Of a DNA stretch of 27,584 bases, positions 1-9,203 are shown piece by piece (within the stretch, counting starts at the first letter, position 1; every line of letters begins with the position of its first letter). The notes under the pieces are model-generated. The model was given only the letters and a program-made list of their open reading frames with translations. It was not told the DNA's origin and did not search any database. Origin of the DNA: Magnaporthiopsis rhizophila (Eukaryota; Ascomycota; Sordariomycetes; Magnaporthales; Magnaporthaceae). The translations under genes were made by a program, and so were the position numbers. Location: NCBI GenBank assembly GCA_003049465.1, contig PYSS01000226.1, positions 1 through 27,584 on the forward strand, in the 5' to 3' direction.

Positions 1-2
1 CC

Positions 3-404
3 CCAGAACGCTGTGCCCCCTCCTTCCGCGTCGGCCGCATCCTCCTGGCCGCCGACGCCGCGCACCTGTGCAACCCGTGGGGCGGCATGGGCATCACGGG
101 CGGCTTCGTCGACGTCGGCGGCCTGGACCAGTGCCTGGGCGGCATCTGGGACGGCATGGCCGACGACTCGATCCTGGACCTGTACAGCGCGCGCCGCATC
201 GAAAAGTACAAGCTCGTCGACGAAATCTCGTCCAGCAACTTCCGCCGCATCGCCTACACCGACGACCCCGCCTCGCTCAAGACCTCGGACGAGTTCCTGG
301 GCCTGCTGCGCAAGGGCGAGGAGGACGAGGCGCTGATGCGCAAGGCGCTGCTGGCGTGTTTGGATCTGCGGTATGACTTTTCGCAGCACTACAAGGGGAA
401 GTGA
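3..404 (+). CDS. FAD-dependent monooxygenase, C-terminal part (5' end outside window)
   Basis: This is the 3' end of a class A flavoprotein monooxygenase (FAD_binding_3, PheA/TfdB type), which uses FAD, NAD(P)H and O2 to hydroxylate small aromatic or polyketide-like substrates. The frame is open from the window edge to TGA at 402-404, about 133 residues. It opens with the second FAD-binding motif, read as GRILLAADAAHLCNPWGGMG, followed by GGFVDVGGL and a helical tail. In the family this motif is usually LAGDAAH; here Ala replaces the Gly before the Asp. The tail ending RYDFSQHY also fits fungal members. The N-terminal GxGxxG Rossmann motif and the substrate domain lie outside the window, so neither substrate nor cofactor preference can be judged. 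The gene is convergent with the C6 regulator ending at 658, which could regulate it, but only proximity suggests that. Confidence 0.85.
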   Translation, partial: PERCAPSFRVGRILLAADAAHLCNPWGGMGITGGFVDVGGLDQCLGGIWDGMADDSILDLYSARRIEKYKLVDEISSSNFRRIAYTDDPASLKTSDEFLGLLRKGEEDEALMRKALLACLDLRYDFSQHYKGK

Positions 405-657
405 TAAGACGGCTTGGCTTGTCTGTGGGTTGGACGTGGATTGCAGAAAGGTTTATGGGTGTCGAGGAGGATCTAATCAGCCGCGCACCGCAAGACGGCG
501 ATGCTTCCCTTTGGATATTTATAGGTGCCCACCCCGGGACCTAGATATCTACCAATTACTCCAGCCGCGCATTTTGTAGACTCCACTAAGACAGCGTTTG
601 TTAACCGGCGACTCTGGCCAGAGTGGGTCGTGAGCTTTACCACCATTTCCTTCCTGC
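405..657. other. Convergent intergenic spacer
   Basis: A 253-bp gap lies between the stop codons of the monooxygenase (+) and the C6 transcription factor (-). It must hold both 3' UTRs and both polyadenylation regions. No credible ORF, RNA gene or repeat is seen. Confidence 0.6.
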
Positions 658-2559
658 CTATCCCCCAAGCTGTCCCGTATCTACCGCAATCTGCGTCGTC
701 AAGACGTACGGCCTGTCGAAGCAGTCGTCCCACCGAGCCCTGCGGTAACCAAGCGGCGAGGACGACGGATATCTGGCCCAGAACACATCCAGCACTCCCT
801 TTGCCGTCAGCGGCACGTTGGTGCCCAGGTCTCCAGCCAGCTTGACGAGCTGTTCGCTCACAAACGCCTTCAACGTCTCGCCATAGCCGCCGCCGCTTTG
901 ATCTTCATCCTCCTTCGCTGCACCGGCCTCGACGCCCATAACGACCAGCGGCCACAGCATGAAACGCCGGGTGCTCGGGCTCGCCAGCAGCCCGCCGCCC
1001 TCGGCCGACAGGATCGCGTGCGCGAGCCGGAGGCAGGCGGCGCGGCGCGCGTCGAGAACAGGGCACCGCGGGGGCAGCACCGACGCGCTCTGCAGGGAGC
1101 CGATGCAGTACATCATGACGGAGGCCTGGTACAGCGTGCCGGCCAGGGCCCAGCTGGCCCTCGAGGGCTGGTGCTGCTTGCGGTCGGCCCAGAGGTCCGG
1201 GGAGAAGGCGGCGACGCGGACCATGATTTCCGTGGCCTCGCGTGCGAGCTCGTCGTCGCCGGGACTTGTAGTGGCGCCGCCGCCGGGACAGGTCCTGATT
1301 TGTCGTGGTTGTGTTTTTGCCGTGGCCGCACGCGAGCGGAGGTGGTTGATCTTGATGATCCCGGTGAAGAGCTCCGGGGGACAGAGCTGGAAGGCTGTCG
1401 TGGCGTTGGTGCAGCGCTGCAGGATGAATTCGATGCAGTCGAGGCATGTGCTGGCCCCGACGAGGTCGTTTGCTGGACACGTCGTGTTTCCGTAGACGGC
1501 CACGCTGGTGTTTGGCTTCATAGTTAGCCTCTTCGCGGCGGCATCCTGCCTTGTTTTCTTCTCTTGCTCAGGACCACACGTACGACCAAAAGCTCGTAAG
1601 CAAGGATTCCATGCCCGGTGATTCCGCAAGCGCGACGAATCCACCACGCAGCATAATCAGCCTGTATAAGCCCTGCAGGTGGTATCGCCAGCTCGCGTGG
1701 AGGCTGGCGCCAAAGTTGCACTGCGGGCGGGGCGTGGGGGATCAGTTAGCATCGCTTCAATACGGAGCCGGAATTTCCATGGGGCATCTACTGCTAACAT
1801 CATTCAACAAGATGGTCAGGATGCCAGCGATCAGGCAGTTGTCAGCCAGGCTGCTCTCCGCATCGAGGCCGTGGCTCAAGCCGCGGATGGCAATGCCGCG
1901 GAACCGGTAGAACTGCTGCGCCATAGCCTTGGATCGAGGGCAGTCGGGACCGCCGGCCCGGTTCATGCGGTGGACCAGGGCCATGCACATCATGCCGAAC
2001 TGGAGATAGGCCGGACGCTCGACGCCCTGGCGCACGTGGGCCACTGAGATCTTGTACAGGTTGGGATTCCGGCCGAGCTCGTGGATGGACTGCATGTCCA
2101 TGTAGATGCACGAGTTGACTAGCTCGGGGTCGAGTTAGCGTCCCCTTGATGTAACGAGAATGGTCCAATACGCCGAGAGGGGTTCAACTTGCAGTATTCC
2201 ATGGTCTGGAAAAGCAGGTGGGCGGTGTCGGCCAGCTCAGGGCTTTCGCCGACGATGGTCGGGAAAGGAGATGCCGCCGCCGCATGATGGGGCGTGCAAG
2301 CAGTCGAGGCGGCGACAAGAGCCTCGTGGCAAGTATCGCCTCCGTTCCTCGTGGCGGCCGTCTTCTTTGGCCGGCGTTCGGCGCGTGACTTGACCCTGCC
2401 GGGAGCGAGCCACCTCAGACGCGTCGGCTTCACGTCGCCGTAGCCGGGGCAGGCGGTGTCTGCGGCGGCGCAGCGCCTGCATCCCGGCTTGGCAGCATCG
2501 CAGACGAGGTTCTGTCGGCGGCATTCCCAGCAGTGGCGCTTCGGTGCTGCGTCATCCAT
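658..2559 (-). CDS. Zn2Cys6 transcription factor with Fungal_trans_2-type domain, four exons
   Basis: A nuclear fungal-specific regulator. Proposed exons are 2559-2193, 2118-1799, 1720-1584 and 1504-658, giving about 556 residues. The start is the ATG at 2559, just before the zinc cluster. Cys10, 13, 20, 27, 30 and 37 form the C-x2-C-x6-C-x6-C-x2-C-x6-C binuclear cluster. After a basic linker comes a PF11951-like domain: MEYFNSCIYMDMQSI near residue 117, FGMMCMALVHRMNR, FYRFRGIAIR, SWRYHLQGLYRLIMLRGG near 240, CPPELFTGIIKINHL near 316 and WDDCFDRPY near 533. This motif order is typical of the family, and it fixed the exon phases. Introns 2 and 3 (1798-1721, 1583-1505) have GTTAGC and GTACGT donors and CTAAC branch points. 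Intron 1 (2192-2119) appears to be GC-AG. Target genes are unknown; the convergent monooxygenase is the nearest candidate. Confidence 0.9.
2119..2192 (-). other. Probable GC-AG intron of the C6 regulator gene
   Basis: On the minus strand the exon ends ...GAATACT and the intron begins GCAAGT, the classic GC-type donor. A GCTAAC branch point and a CTAG acceptor follow. The 74-bp intron joins two phase-1 exons and yields MEYFNSCIYMDMQSI, which matches the PF11951 pattern (MEYYN-CIYP) without insertion. The best GT alternative (donor GTATTG at 2171, 53 bp) keeps the frame but inserts seven extra residues into this conserved segment. Confidence 0.65.
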
Positions 2560-4108
2560 GTCTTGTCGTCTGGCGTGTCTTTTCCTTGCGCACCGGGTTG
2601 GGTGTCCATGGATGGTGAATTAGGTGCCCACGCACCACCGCGGACTGCGGCCCGAGGAGGTTCCCGGCATGTAAGCACAGTGCAGCAGCGACTACAAAGC
2701 GCTGGAGCCTGGTCTGTCTCAGTGTGCAGCCCGCCTGACGCCGGGTTGAGCCGCAGCCTCATTTCACGTGCGATTGATTGATTTCACTGGTTCCGGCCCT
2801 ACGACCGGCGGGGGATTACGTCCGGCCTTGGCGTTTGCGTGCCTGGACTTGTGGGCCTTGTGCAACCCGACTCTTCGGGGCATCGGATGCTTTTTATCTG
2901 CTCTCGTTCATCAACACAGCTCAAGCTCGCTGAGTCGCGACTACCTGGTTGTTTCCACAAAAATCAAGTTTTGCAGAGTAGAGCGCAGCAGCTAAAAGCA
3001 TGACCAGCAGAAAAACGCTACCTGACAACACAAGGGTAGTGTGGTGCTTTAAGGGCCCTCTCGGGCTTCAAAAATAACACTCTAAACCGTGTCATCCTCC
3101 AACCGACACCAAGTTGGCGAGTGTCCGTCCGCCCGGCGGCGGGTGGAATAGGGCGGGCGGGGGCTAATGGAGAGATCAATATGATCAATATGGGAATTCA
3201 GTCATTTATGTACACGAGCCGCCCTACAGGGCCGTGGCCCTGTATCCACCACATTACTGTAAATGCACACTAGTTTAGATAAGAGGTCCCTAAACCGTCA
3301 ATGTGCGTTCCAAGTTCGCGTTGGCTTGGCGCCGCCTATCACCGCCTGCCGTCCAGGCCGCCGCAAGTCCAAAATACGATGCGGTCATTCTAACGTCTCA
3401 CATCCGCCCGAGGAGCAGAGGCTCCTTTTTGGTCGCCAGTCCTCGGCATCAGCGTACGACGACGCCGAGTGGATATGGACACTGGGACAAGTTTTCGAGC
3501 CGCGTGTACAGCCACAGTGGGTTTGTTTCGCAGCGCGCTCGTTTTCACTGAATAACCCTGCAGGTGTCTGCCCGCATGCAGGCTTGACACCGTGCGGGAG
3601 GCGAACAGATGTATGTAGGTGGCGACGGCAGATGCACATGTATTGAGACTGTTGGAACGTGGATCCATGTGGTTCATGTACTATGGAGGGAACCTCACAC
3701 CCATAAAAACAAACAAAACCTCCATGTGACGTTAGAGGCTGCCATGCTGACACGAAAAGAAACATAGCAGCGTACTCGCAAACGGCACTGCAAGGCCACG
3801 ACGAGGCGGAAATAGCTCCAGGGAGAAGATAGCAAAATATTGAGATGGGGTTTTAACCAAAGCTTAAAATGCTTGTTGTAGTGATGTACAGGAACAAAGG
3901 TCAAAAACGCGGTGGCGAGGCAGGTCCGCGTTCGCACAGAGAAAAGTAAAAGACCACCAGCGCCCAGCTTGCAACAAATCAAACCGGAGAGCAAAGAGAG
4001 TAAAGTCGCGTCAAAACTAGCTATCCCGTAAAGCGTACGCCAGCGGGAGAGACGACCATGGAACTGACAGCAGCGACATCTCAATTTTCAACGACCTGCC
4101 TCCACCTC
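2560..4108. other. Intergenic region between C6 regulator and Reb1-like gene
   Basis: About 1.55 kb with no convincing gene. It holds the promoter and leader of the C6 regulator at its left side and the 3' flank of the Reb1-like gene at its right. A CACGTG E-box lies at 2765-2770, roughly 206 bp upstream of the regulator start. A 20-bp palindrome lies at 3225-3244, and a short tandem GATCAATAT duplication lies near 3175-3192. Open frames here (for example 3263-3646 + and 3695-4084 -) are rich in Cys, Trp and Arg and resemble no known protein. Confidence 0.5.
3225..3244. repeat. Perfect 9-bp inverted repeat with 2-bp centre
   Basis: The arms TACAGGGCC and GGCCCTGTA flank a GT centre. It lies in the intergenic region about 670 bp upstream of the C6 regulator start. 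It could be a dimer-binding site or a cruciform/hairpin, but it is too short to call an element. Confidence 0.6.
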
Positions 4109-7100
4109 TCACTCCGAATCCTCGGCCGAGCCAGGCAGCCGGGCGGGTATATCTCCCATATCCGAGTCCTCGTCGCTCTCCTCAGCAAGGCGGCGGCGCT
4201 CTGCCTCGCTGTCGAACGCGTTTTCCGGATTGCGGGGAGGGAACTTGGGCAGGGTCGCAGGTACGTCCCCCCCGTCCGAATCTGAGTCGCCCTCTAGTGC
4301 GAGGAGTTTGTTGCCCTCTCCTGTCTGGTCCGCAATAGGCTCGTGCTGCGCTGAAGCACCTCGCCTCTCGTCTGTGCTCTTCTTGGCAGAAGCCGCCGGT
4401 CCTGGCTGTGACGACTCTCCATGAGCCTCCTCAATATCATCGTAGACATCGGCAAGGGTACTCCTTCTGGCGGAGAAGGGAGTCCTTGGGGCCTTCTTGG
4501 AGGAATAAGTCTGCATCGATGCCCGTTGCTTCTTGAATCTGTCATGCGCAAAGGCTGGCGAGAAAGTTTGCGAGGCGCGACGCTTTCGGGAAGAGGCTGC
4601 TGCGATGGATGCCTCCTCTTCAACTTGCGCTTCAACCTCGGACACGATATCCTCGGCTGTGCCGACTCCGTTGCGAATTCCATTGCGCTTCTGGGTAGAT
4701 CCCGGCTGCGCGCCTAGATCGACGCTTTCTGTCTCGGCTTTAACGTCATCCTCATCGTCCTCGCCTTCATCCTTGCCGTTGTCGTCCATGGGTACTTGGC
4801 TGTCGGTTACTTCGTCGTTATCGAGCTGTGGTGGCTCGGCCGCCGCCTTCTCCCTTGGTGTCAATCGCTCAGGTCGCTCCGGAGAGGCAGGGACTTCGGG
4901 CGAACGGGCGCGTTGCTCTTCATCGCCGGAGTCATCACTCTTCTCCACGAACTGGGAACTCAGTTGTATCCCAGCTGACGACCCTGGCCTCTTGCGCTGG
5001 CTTCCAAAGCTTGATATCTGGGCCGATAGCCTCCTTGTAGCCCCAAGACCTTCCCCAATCCGGCGGCGCTTGGGTGTCTTTGCGCGTTTCGCCGAACCAG
5101 TCGATGCGCCTTCGCCGCCAGAATCCTCCTGGCCCCTGTCACCTTCCTCCGCGTCTTGCCTCTTCCGTTTCTTGGACCTACCGGGCGTCACGCCGCTCGC
5201 GCTCGATTTGCGCGAGGCGCGAGACTTCTTCTTCGAGACCACCCCTAGGATGGACGCCTCCATCTTGTCGTCAACGTCGACATCTTCAGGCTGGGTCAAG
5301 ACCTGGTCTTTGTCGTAGCTGTCCAGCAGTGCCTGAGCCACATTTCGAGTATTCAGGTGCTCGTGGCCCGGAATCGTTGGCCGCAGGCGAGACCACATGA
5401 TGCGGAGCGTATCGCGATTCCACCGTTTCTGGAATGCGGCGTCCCCAAGCTTCGCCCATGGAATCTTTTCGTCCGTGGTAACTTCGGTCATGTGGATCGC
5501 CTTGATCAATGTGTGCTTGTCTGATGGTGTCATCTTGCGGAGATCTGCTCGCGTCTTCTCCAGGGCTCGCGTAACAGCATCGTCTTCGTTGTCAGATCCA
5601 TCCAAGTTCTGAGCCCGTCGCGCTTGGAGCAGAACCCACTTCTCGCGGCATTGCTTGGCGGAACGTGTTCGGTCCATGTGTTTGCTGATGACGTCCCAGG
5701 CCACGTCTCTCTCCGCCCGCTCCCTGGACTCCTCAGACGAGAAATCCTGTCCACGCGACCTCAGAATAGTGTTGATCGCATCTACGACCAGGTCGGTCAG
5801 CCTAGAGACCTCATTCTCCTCCCAGGTTTCCGCCTTCTTCTTGTCGCCGCACACGGCGTAGTTCCGCCATCGATCGCGCAGGTCGAGCGGGTTGCGGTCA
5901 ACAATCCTGCCGATTTCCGCCCACTTCTGTCCCATCTTTTCAACGAGTTCGCGTAACTCTTGGTCTTGTTCTGGTGTGAAGACTCCACGGCCAACAAAAT
6001 TGTGAAATAGGGCACGAGCACGCAGGATGATCTTCTGCCGCCTACGGTGGGGACAGGCGGGTGCAACCTTCTCCCACAGTTCCCTGTGCAAACCAGTGCT
6101 CCCGCTGCCCACTGGGTTCTCATGGATCATGGTGTTGATCGCCTGCTGCGACATATCGTGTTCGGCTCGGAATTCTTCGACGGCCCTTTGGATCGCTGCA
6201 TTCTCTTGTGCCGTGAAAGGCCCAGATGCATAATCACCCTTGCTCCTGTTCTCCTTCTGTTTGCCCTTCTCAGGTGGCCCAGCAGAAGTCCTGTTCAGAG
6301 GCACTGTCCTGGCTGTTCTTTGAGGCCTTCTGGCCGGTGTGGTAGCTTCGGGTGCGGGCAGTTCTTCGAGTGCTTTCTTGTTCGCCCGCGCCTCACTCTC
6401 GAAATACGACGGCTTGCTTACCCTCTTTCTCGCGGACGCTCGCCGCGACTGAGAAGTCTCTGGTGCCTGATTTTCGTGATTACGGTTAGGTTCCAGCTCC
6501 TCCCGGGAGCCAGCTCCATCTGTCGCGTCGTCGCCACCATGTCTCTCCGAGGTTGGTGCGTTCTGGTTTGGCGAGCCCTCAGCGGAAGCGGGCGTCCCAG
6601 CCGCCGCTGCCTCGACTTGTAACTCTCGATTTACAGGTTTGCGCTGCCGCTTACGCGGTGCCCGTATTTTTGGCCTCGGCACAATAGCATCTCCGATCGC
6701 AAGGTCGGGCCCAGGAGTGGCCTTGGCCGCTGCATTGTACCACTCGCAAGTGGCCGGACTTCCATTTATAGGCTGGAATGTTGACCCCAGACTGCTAATG
6801 ACGGCCTCATCAAGAACCTCCTCACTAGGTTGTGGATCTGAAGCGGGCGCATGTGGCAGCGGCGATTGAGCTGGCGGTTGGGGGTCCCTGTCGAGACTGC
6901 CGAGCGCAGGGGGCGTCGTGGCAGCGGCAACCAAGTTTGCGCTCGCATCTTCAGGGGCTAAGGGCTCCACTCTGGGCTCAGTCATGTCTTCTTCGGCCAT
7001 GTGTTCAGGGCGCGTCGGCTTAGGAGTGGAAACCCCATTGCCCTCGGTGTCCTGTGGGTTCAAACTGCGCAGTTCGTCTTTCCGCTTCCGACGTTTGACA

Positions 7101-8347
7101 GTAGACGGCGGCTCTGGGGGTGTGGAGAAAGCAGGAGGAGAGTGACGGTCGGGACTTGTTGTCTCAAGACGGCCATTGACAACCCCAAGCGCTTCTGACA
7201 GTTGCGGGGTTTCCGTCTCGGGTGCAACGGGCGCCTCTGGTATAGGCGCATCTGGGATATCTTCACCAGTAGCTTGCGCACGCGGAGTTCCACTCCTAGG
7301 CAGGTTCCCATTGATGCCGTTCTCGTGTGCCACTTTGTTCTTCCTGCTCTTCTTCGGTTTCCGCTCTGCCCTCGGGCTAGTTTCAGGCGCCTGCTCGCGC
7401 TTGAGCAAGGCCCCGCTTTCGTCGCCACTGTCGATTGGCGTATCCCGAGCTGCATTCTGGTGCGGTGCTGCTGCCGCCTCCTCCTCTTCTATCCCACCAT
7501 GGGGGAGGTCGACGCCGTTGACGACCTCTTGGTGCTGGTCAGTCGACTCAGCAGACCGGTCCTCGGGGGTTGACATTTGTAGGCCGTTTATAGTACGCTT
7601 GCCGTGCCTCTTCTTTTTCTTAGCAGACGAAGCTGTGGTCTGGGTCGCGTCGAAGTCGTCTTCAGATTGCCGCACCGGAGCCGGCAGGCTCTCGGGAGAG
7701 GCATCACCAGCCCCAGCGCCATTCAGCGAAGGGGAAAAGTCCGTCAAAGTCGCGCCAGACTTCCTGGCTAGCCTGCGTTGCCTCTTAAGCTCTTTGCGCT
7801 GTGCCCGGGTCAGTCCTTGGGGTGTGGCGGCATCAACAGAGGCCGCTGAAGAAGCCGGCGGTGGGCTCGCCGGCTCGCCGTCCGGATTCTGGCCGAGTGT
7901 GGCGGACGCGCGCTGCTTCTTTCGAGAGACGGTAGGCTTCTTCTCACTCGGGGACGAGGTGGGCAGTCGAGCCAACCCGTCGATGATATCGGGCATGGCA
8001 AAGGGCGCGGGCTCCGTCGCTGGTGGCGGGGATGGAGGGCGGACCCTGTTCGGGCTGCTCAGGTGGGGAAGTTCGTGTTGAAACTCTGGGTTCGAAGCAG
8101 AAATGACATGCTTGCGCTCAGGGCTCGACGGGGCCGGACGACCATGGTGAAACTGTATTGCGCCAGGTTTATCCGGGCCTCCGACATTCGGACTGGATGC
8201 GAGGGGACTGCTAGTTCCGGGTTCGGCCTTCACAATGCCGTCATCCGCGTATCGACCGGTGCCGGGAGGAGGTGTCAGGTCGCGCTGTGCCTTATCAAAG
8301 ACCGTAGCGCCTTCTTCAACAACAGGCTTGCTGCCTTCGTTGCCCAT
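4109..8347 (-). CDS. Reb1/TTF-I-like Myb-domain DNA-binding protein
   Basis: A large single-exon gene of 1412 residues, starting at ATG 8347. A central block at about 707-1000 carries tandem Myb/SANT-like repeats in the order expected for the Reb1/TTF-I family. It begins with GPFTAQENAAIQRAVEEF (about 709) and LWEKVAPACPHR (about 757). Next come FTPEQDQELRELVEKMGQKW with DLRDRWRNY (about 790-830), then TWEENEVSRLTDLV through SAKQCREKWVLL (about 841-908). A further helical unit ends IMWSRLRPTIPG (about 983-994). Family members bind rDNA terminator sites, pause replication forks or stop RNA polymerase I, and act in chromatin; a nuclear or nucleolar role is inferred. Both flanks are long, charged and probably disordered, with many basic clusters such as KKKKRHGKR (about 244-251) that could be nuclear localisation signals. 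The C-terminus is acidic. Yeast homologues are much shorter (roughly 500-800 residues), so most of this length is fungal-lineage extension. The N-terminus reads MGNEGSKP. Confidence 0.92.
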   Translation of the reverse strand: MGNEGSKPVVEEGATVFDKAQRDLTPPPGTGRYADDGIVKAEPGTSSPLASSPNVGGPDKPGAIQFHHGRPAPSSPERKHVISASNPEFQHELPHLSSPNRVRPPSPPPATEPAPFAMPDIIDGLARLPTSSPSEKKPTVSRKKQRASATLGQNPDGEPASPPPASSAASVDAATPQGLTRAQRKELKRQRRLARKSGATLTDFSPSLNGAGAGDASPESLPAPVRQSEDDFDATQTTASSAKKKKRHGKRTINGLQMSTPEDRSAESTDQHQEVVNGVDLPHGGIEEEEAAAAPHQNAARDTPIDSGDESGALLKREQAPETSPRAERKPKKSRKNKVAHENGINGNLPRSGTPRAQATGEDIPDAPIPEAPVAPETETPQLSEALGVVNGRLETTSPDRHSPPAFSTPPEPPSTVKRRKRKDELRSLNPQDTEGNGVSTPKPTRPEHMAEEDMTEPRVEPLAPEDASANLVAAATTPPALGSLDRDPQPPAQSPLPHAPASDPQPSEEVLDEAVISSLGSTFQPINGSPATCEWYNAAAKATPGPDLAIGDAIVPRPKIRAPRKRQRKPVNRELQVEAAAAGTPASAEGSPNQNAPTSERHGGDDATDGAGSREELEPNRNHENQAPETSQSRRASARKRVSKPSYFESEARANKKALEELPAPEATTPARRPQRTARTVPLNRTSAGPPEKGKQKENRSKGDYASGPFTAQENAAIQRAVEEFRAEHDMSQQAINTMIHENPVGSGSTGLHRELWEKVAPACPHRRRQKIILRARALFHNFVGRGVFTPEQDQELRELVEKMGQKWAEIGRIVDRNPLDLRDRWRNYAVCGDKKKAETWEENEVSRLTDLVVDAINTILRSRGQDFSSEESRERAERDVAWDVISKHMDRTRSAKQCREKWVLLQARRAQNLDGSDNEDDAVTRALEKTRADLRKMTPSDKHTLIKAIHMTEVTTDEKIPWAKLGDAAFQKRWNRDTLRIMWSRLRPTIPGHEHLNTRNVAQALLDSYDKDQVLTQPEDVDVDDKMEASILGVVSKKKSRASRKSSASGVTPGRSKKRKRQDAEEGDRGQEDSGGEGASTGSAKRAKTPKRRRIGEGLGATRRLSAQISSFGSQRKRPGSSAGIQLSSQFVEKSDDSGDEEQRARSPEVPASPERPERLTPREKAAAEPPQLDNDEVTDSQVPMDDNGKDEGEDDEDDVKAETESVDLGAQPGSTQKRNGIRNGVGTAEDIVSEVEAQVEEEASIAAASSRKRRASQTFSPAFAHDRFKKQRASMQTYSSKKAPRTPFSARRSTLADVYDDIEEAHGESSQPGPAASAKKSTDERRGASAQHEPIADQTGEGNKLLALEGDSDSDGGDVPATLPKFPPRNPENAFDSEAERRRLAEESDEDSDMGDIPARLPGSAEDSE

Positions 8348-9203
8348 TTTGGTGAACGCGGAGGGCCGTCGCCCGAGACATTCACGGCGGTTGCTGGCGA
8401 GGTAGAGTCAATCCGTCTTGATTCAGGTGCCAGGGCGATGGCGGAAGAAGGAAGGCCTCGAGGCATGAAGTTTCCAGTTTTCGGCGGTGGAAGGCGAGAT
8501 GCGCAGTCGTGAGGCAATTCTCATCAAGCCCGCGCTTTGCTTCTTCGTCGGCTGTGGTAGTCCAATGCGACCACCTCAGGCCATGGAAGCTTCGGGTCGC
8601 AGCTCAATCGAGATGCTGGGCAAAATCGGCAGTATAAAGGCGGTGAAAATGAATGTTTGGTCAACGCGTCGCGCTATGGTCAGTTTGCGCTACCCCACAC
8701 GCGTCACAAACACTGGATCCAGCATATTGTCGTGGCTCGGCATTCGTCAGATCCCTGCCGTTCTCTTCCAACAAAGACCAAGGCAGCAATCGAATTGTAA
8801 GATGTTTTTTTACGATCCGGGCGCCAGGACACGAGCTCTTTGTTGGAGACGTTGCTCTGGTGCGCAGGTCGGCTGTCGGGTGCCGCCACGCCAATGCCGA
8901 CATATTCTGCAAAGAAAGAACCTAATGTAGGTCGCCTTCCGGCTTGCTCAGGACCTCTCTGTCAATCTTCCTTCTGGCCTTGTTTTTTGGTACCTACTTA
9001 AGCCATCTTTTCGATGTTTACCATTGTGAATGCCACTTTCTCCCGAAAACCAATATGTAGAAGGACATGGTAAATAAGCACAGCTGGCAGTAAATCCCAT
9101 TGCTCTATATTATTGGCAGTAGTCTACACGGACTAGCAAAAACACACATGCTCCAAAACTCCGCGCATCCATCTATCTCTCTTCCTACAACAAAAATCAC
9201 AAA
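8348..9203. other. Intergenic region: Reb1-like promoter and 3' flank of the next gene
   Basis: About 856 bp. The left part must contain the promoter and leader of the Reb1-like gene (transcribed leftward). The right part must contain the 3' UTR of the minus-strand gene ending at 9204. A GGTACCTACTTAAG word lies at 8989-9002, and an A/T-richer stretch follows at about 9010-9200. Short open frames here are not convincing, and no RNA gene was seen. Confidence 0.5.

Noticed and set aside
905..1480. Alternative frames overlapping exon 4 of the C6 regulator
   Set aside because: The frame ending at 658 carries the PF11951 motifs (CPPELFTGIIKINHL, WDDCFDRPY). The others are Arg/Pro/His-rich shadows.
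7176..8081. 301-codon open frame on the plus strand, antisense to the Reb1-like gene
   Set aside because: It mirrors a Ser/Pro/Ala-rich coding region of high GC, has no recognisable motifs, and the minus-strand gene is clearly real. The same applies to plus-strand frames at 4533-5318, 6047-6622 and 9466-10188.
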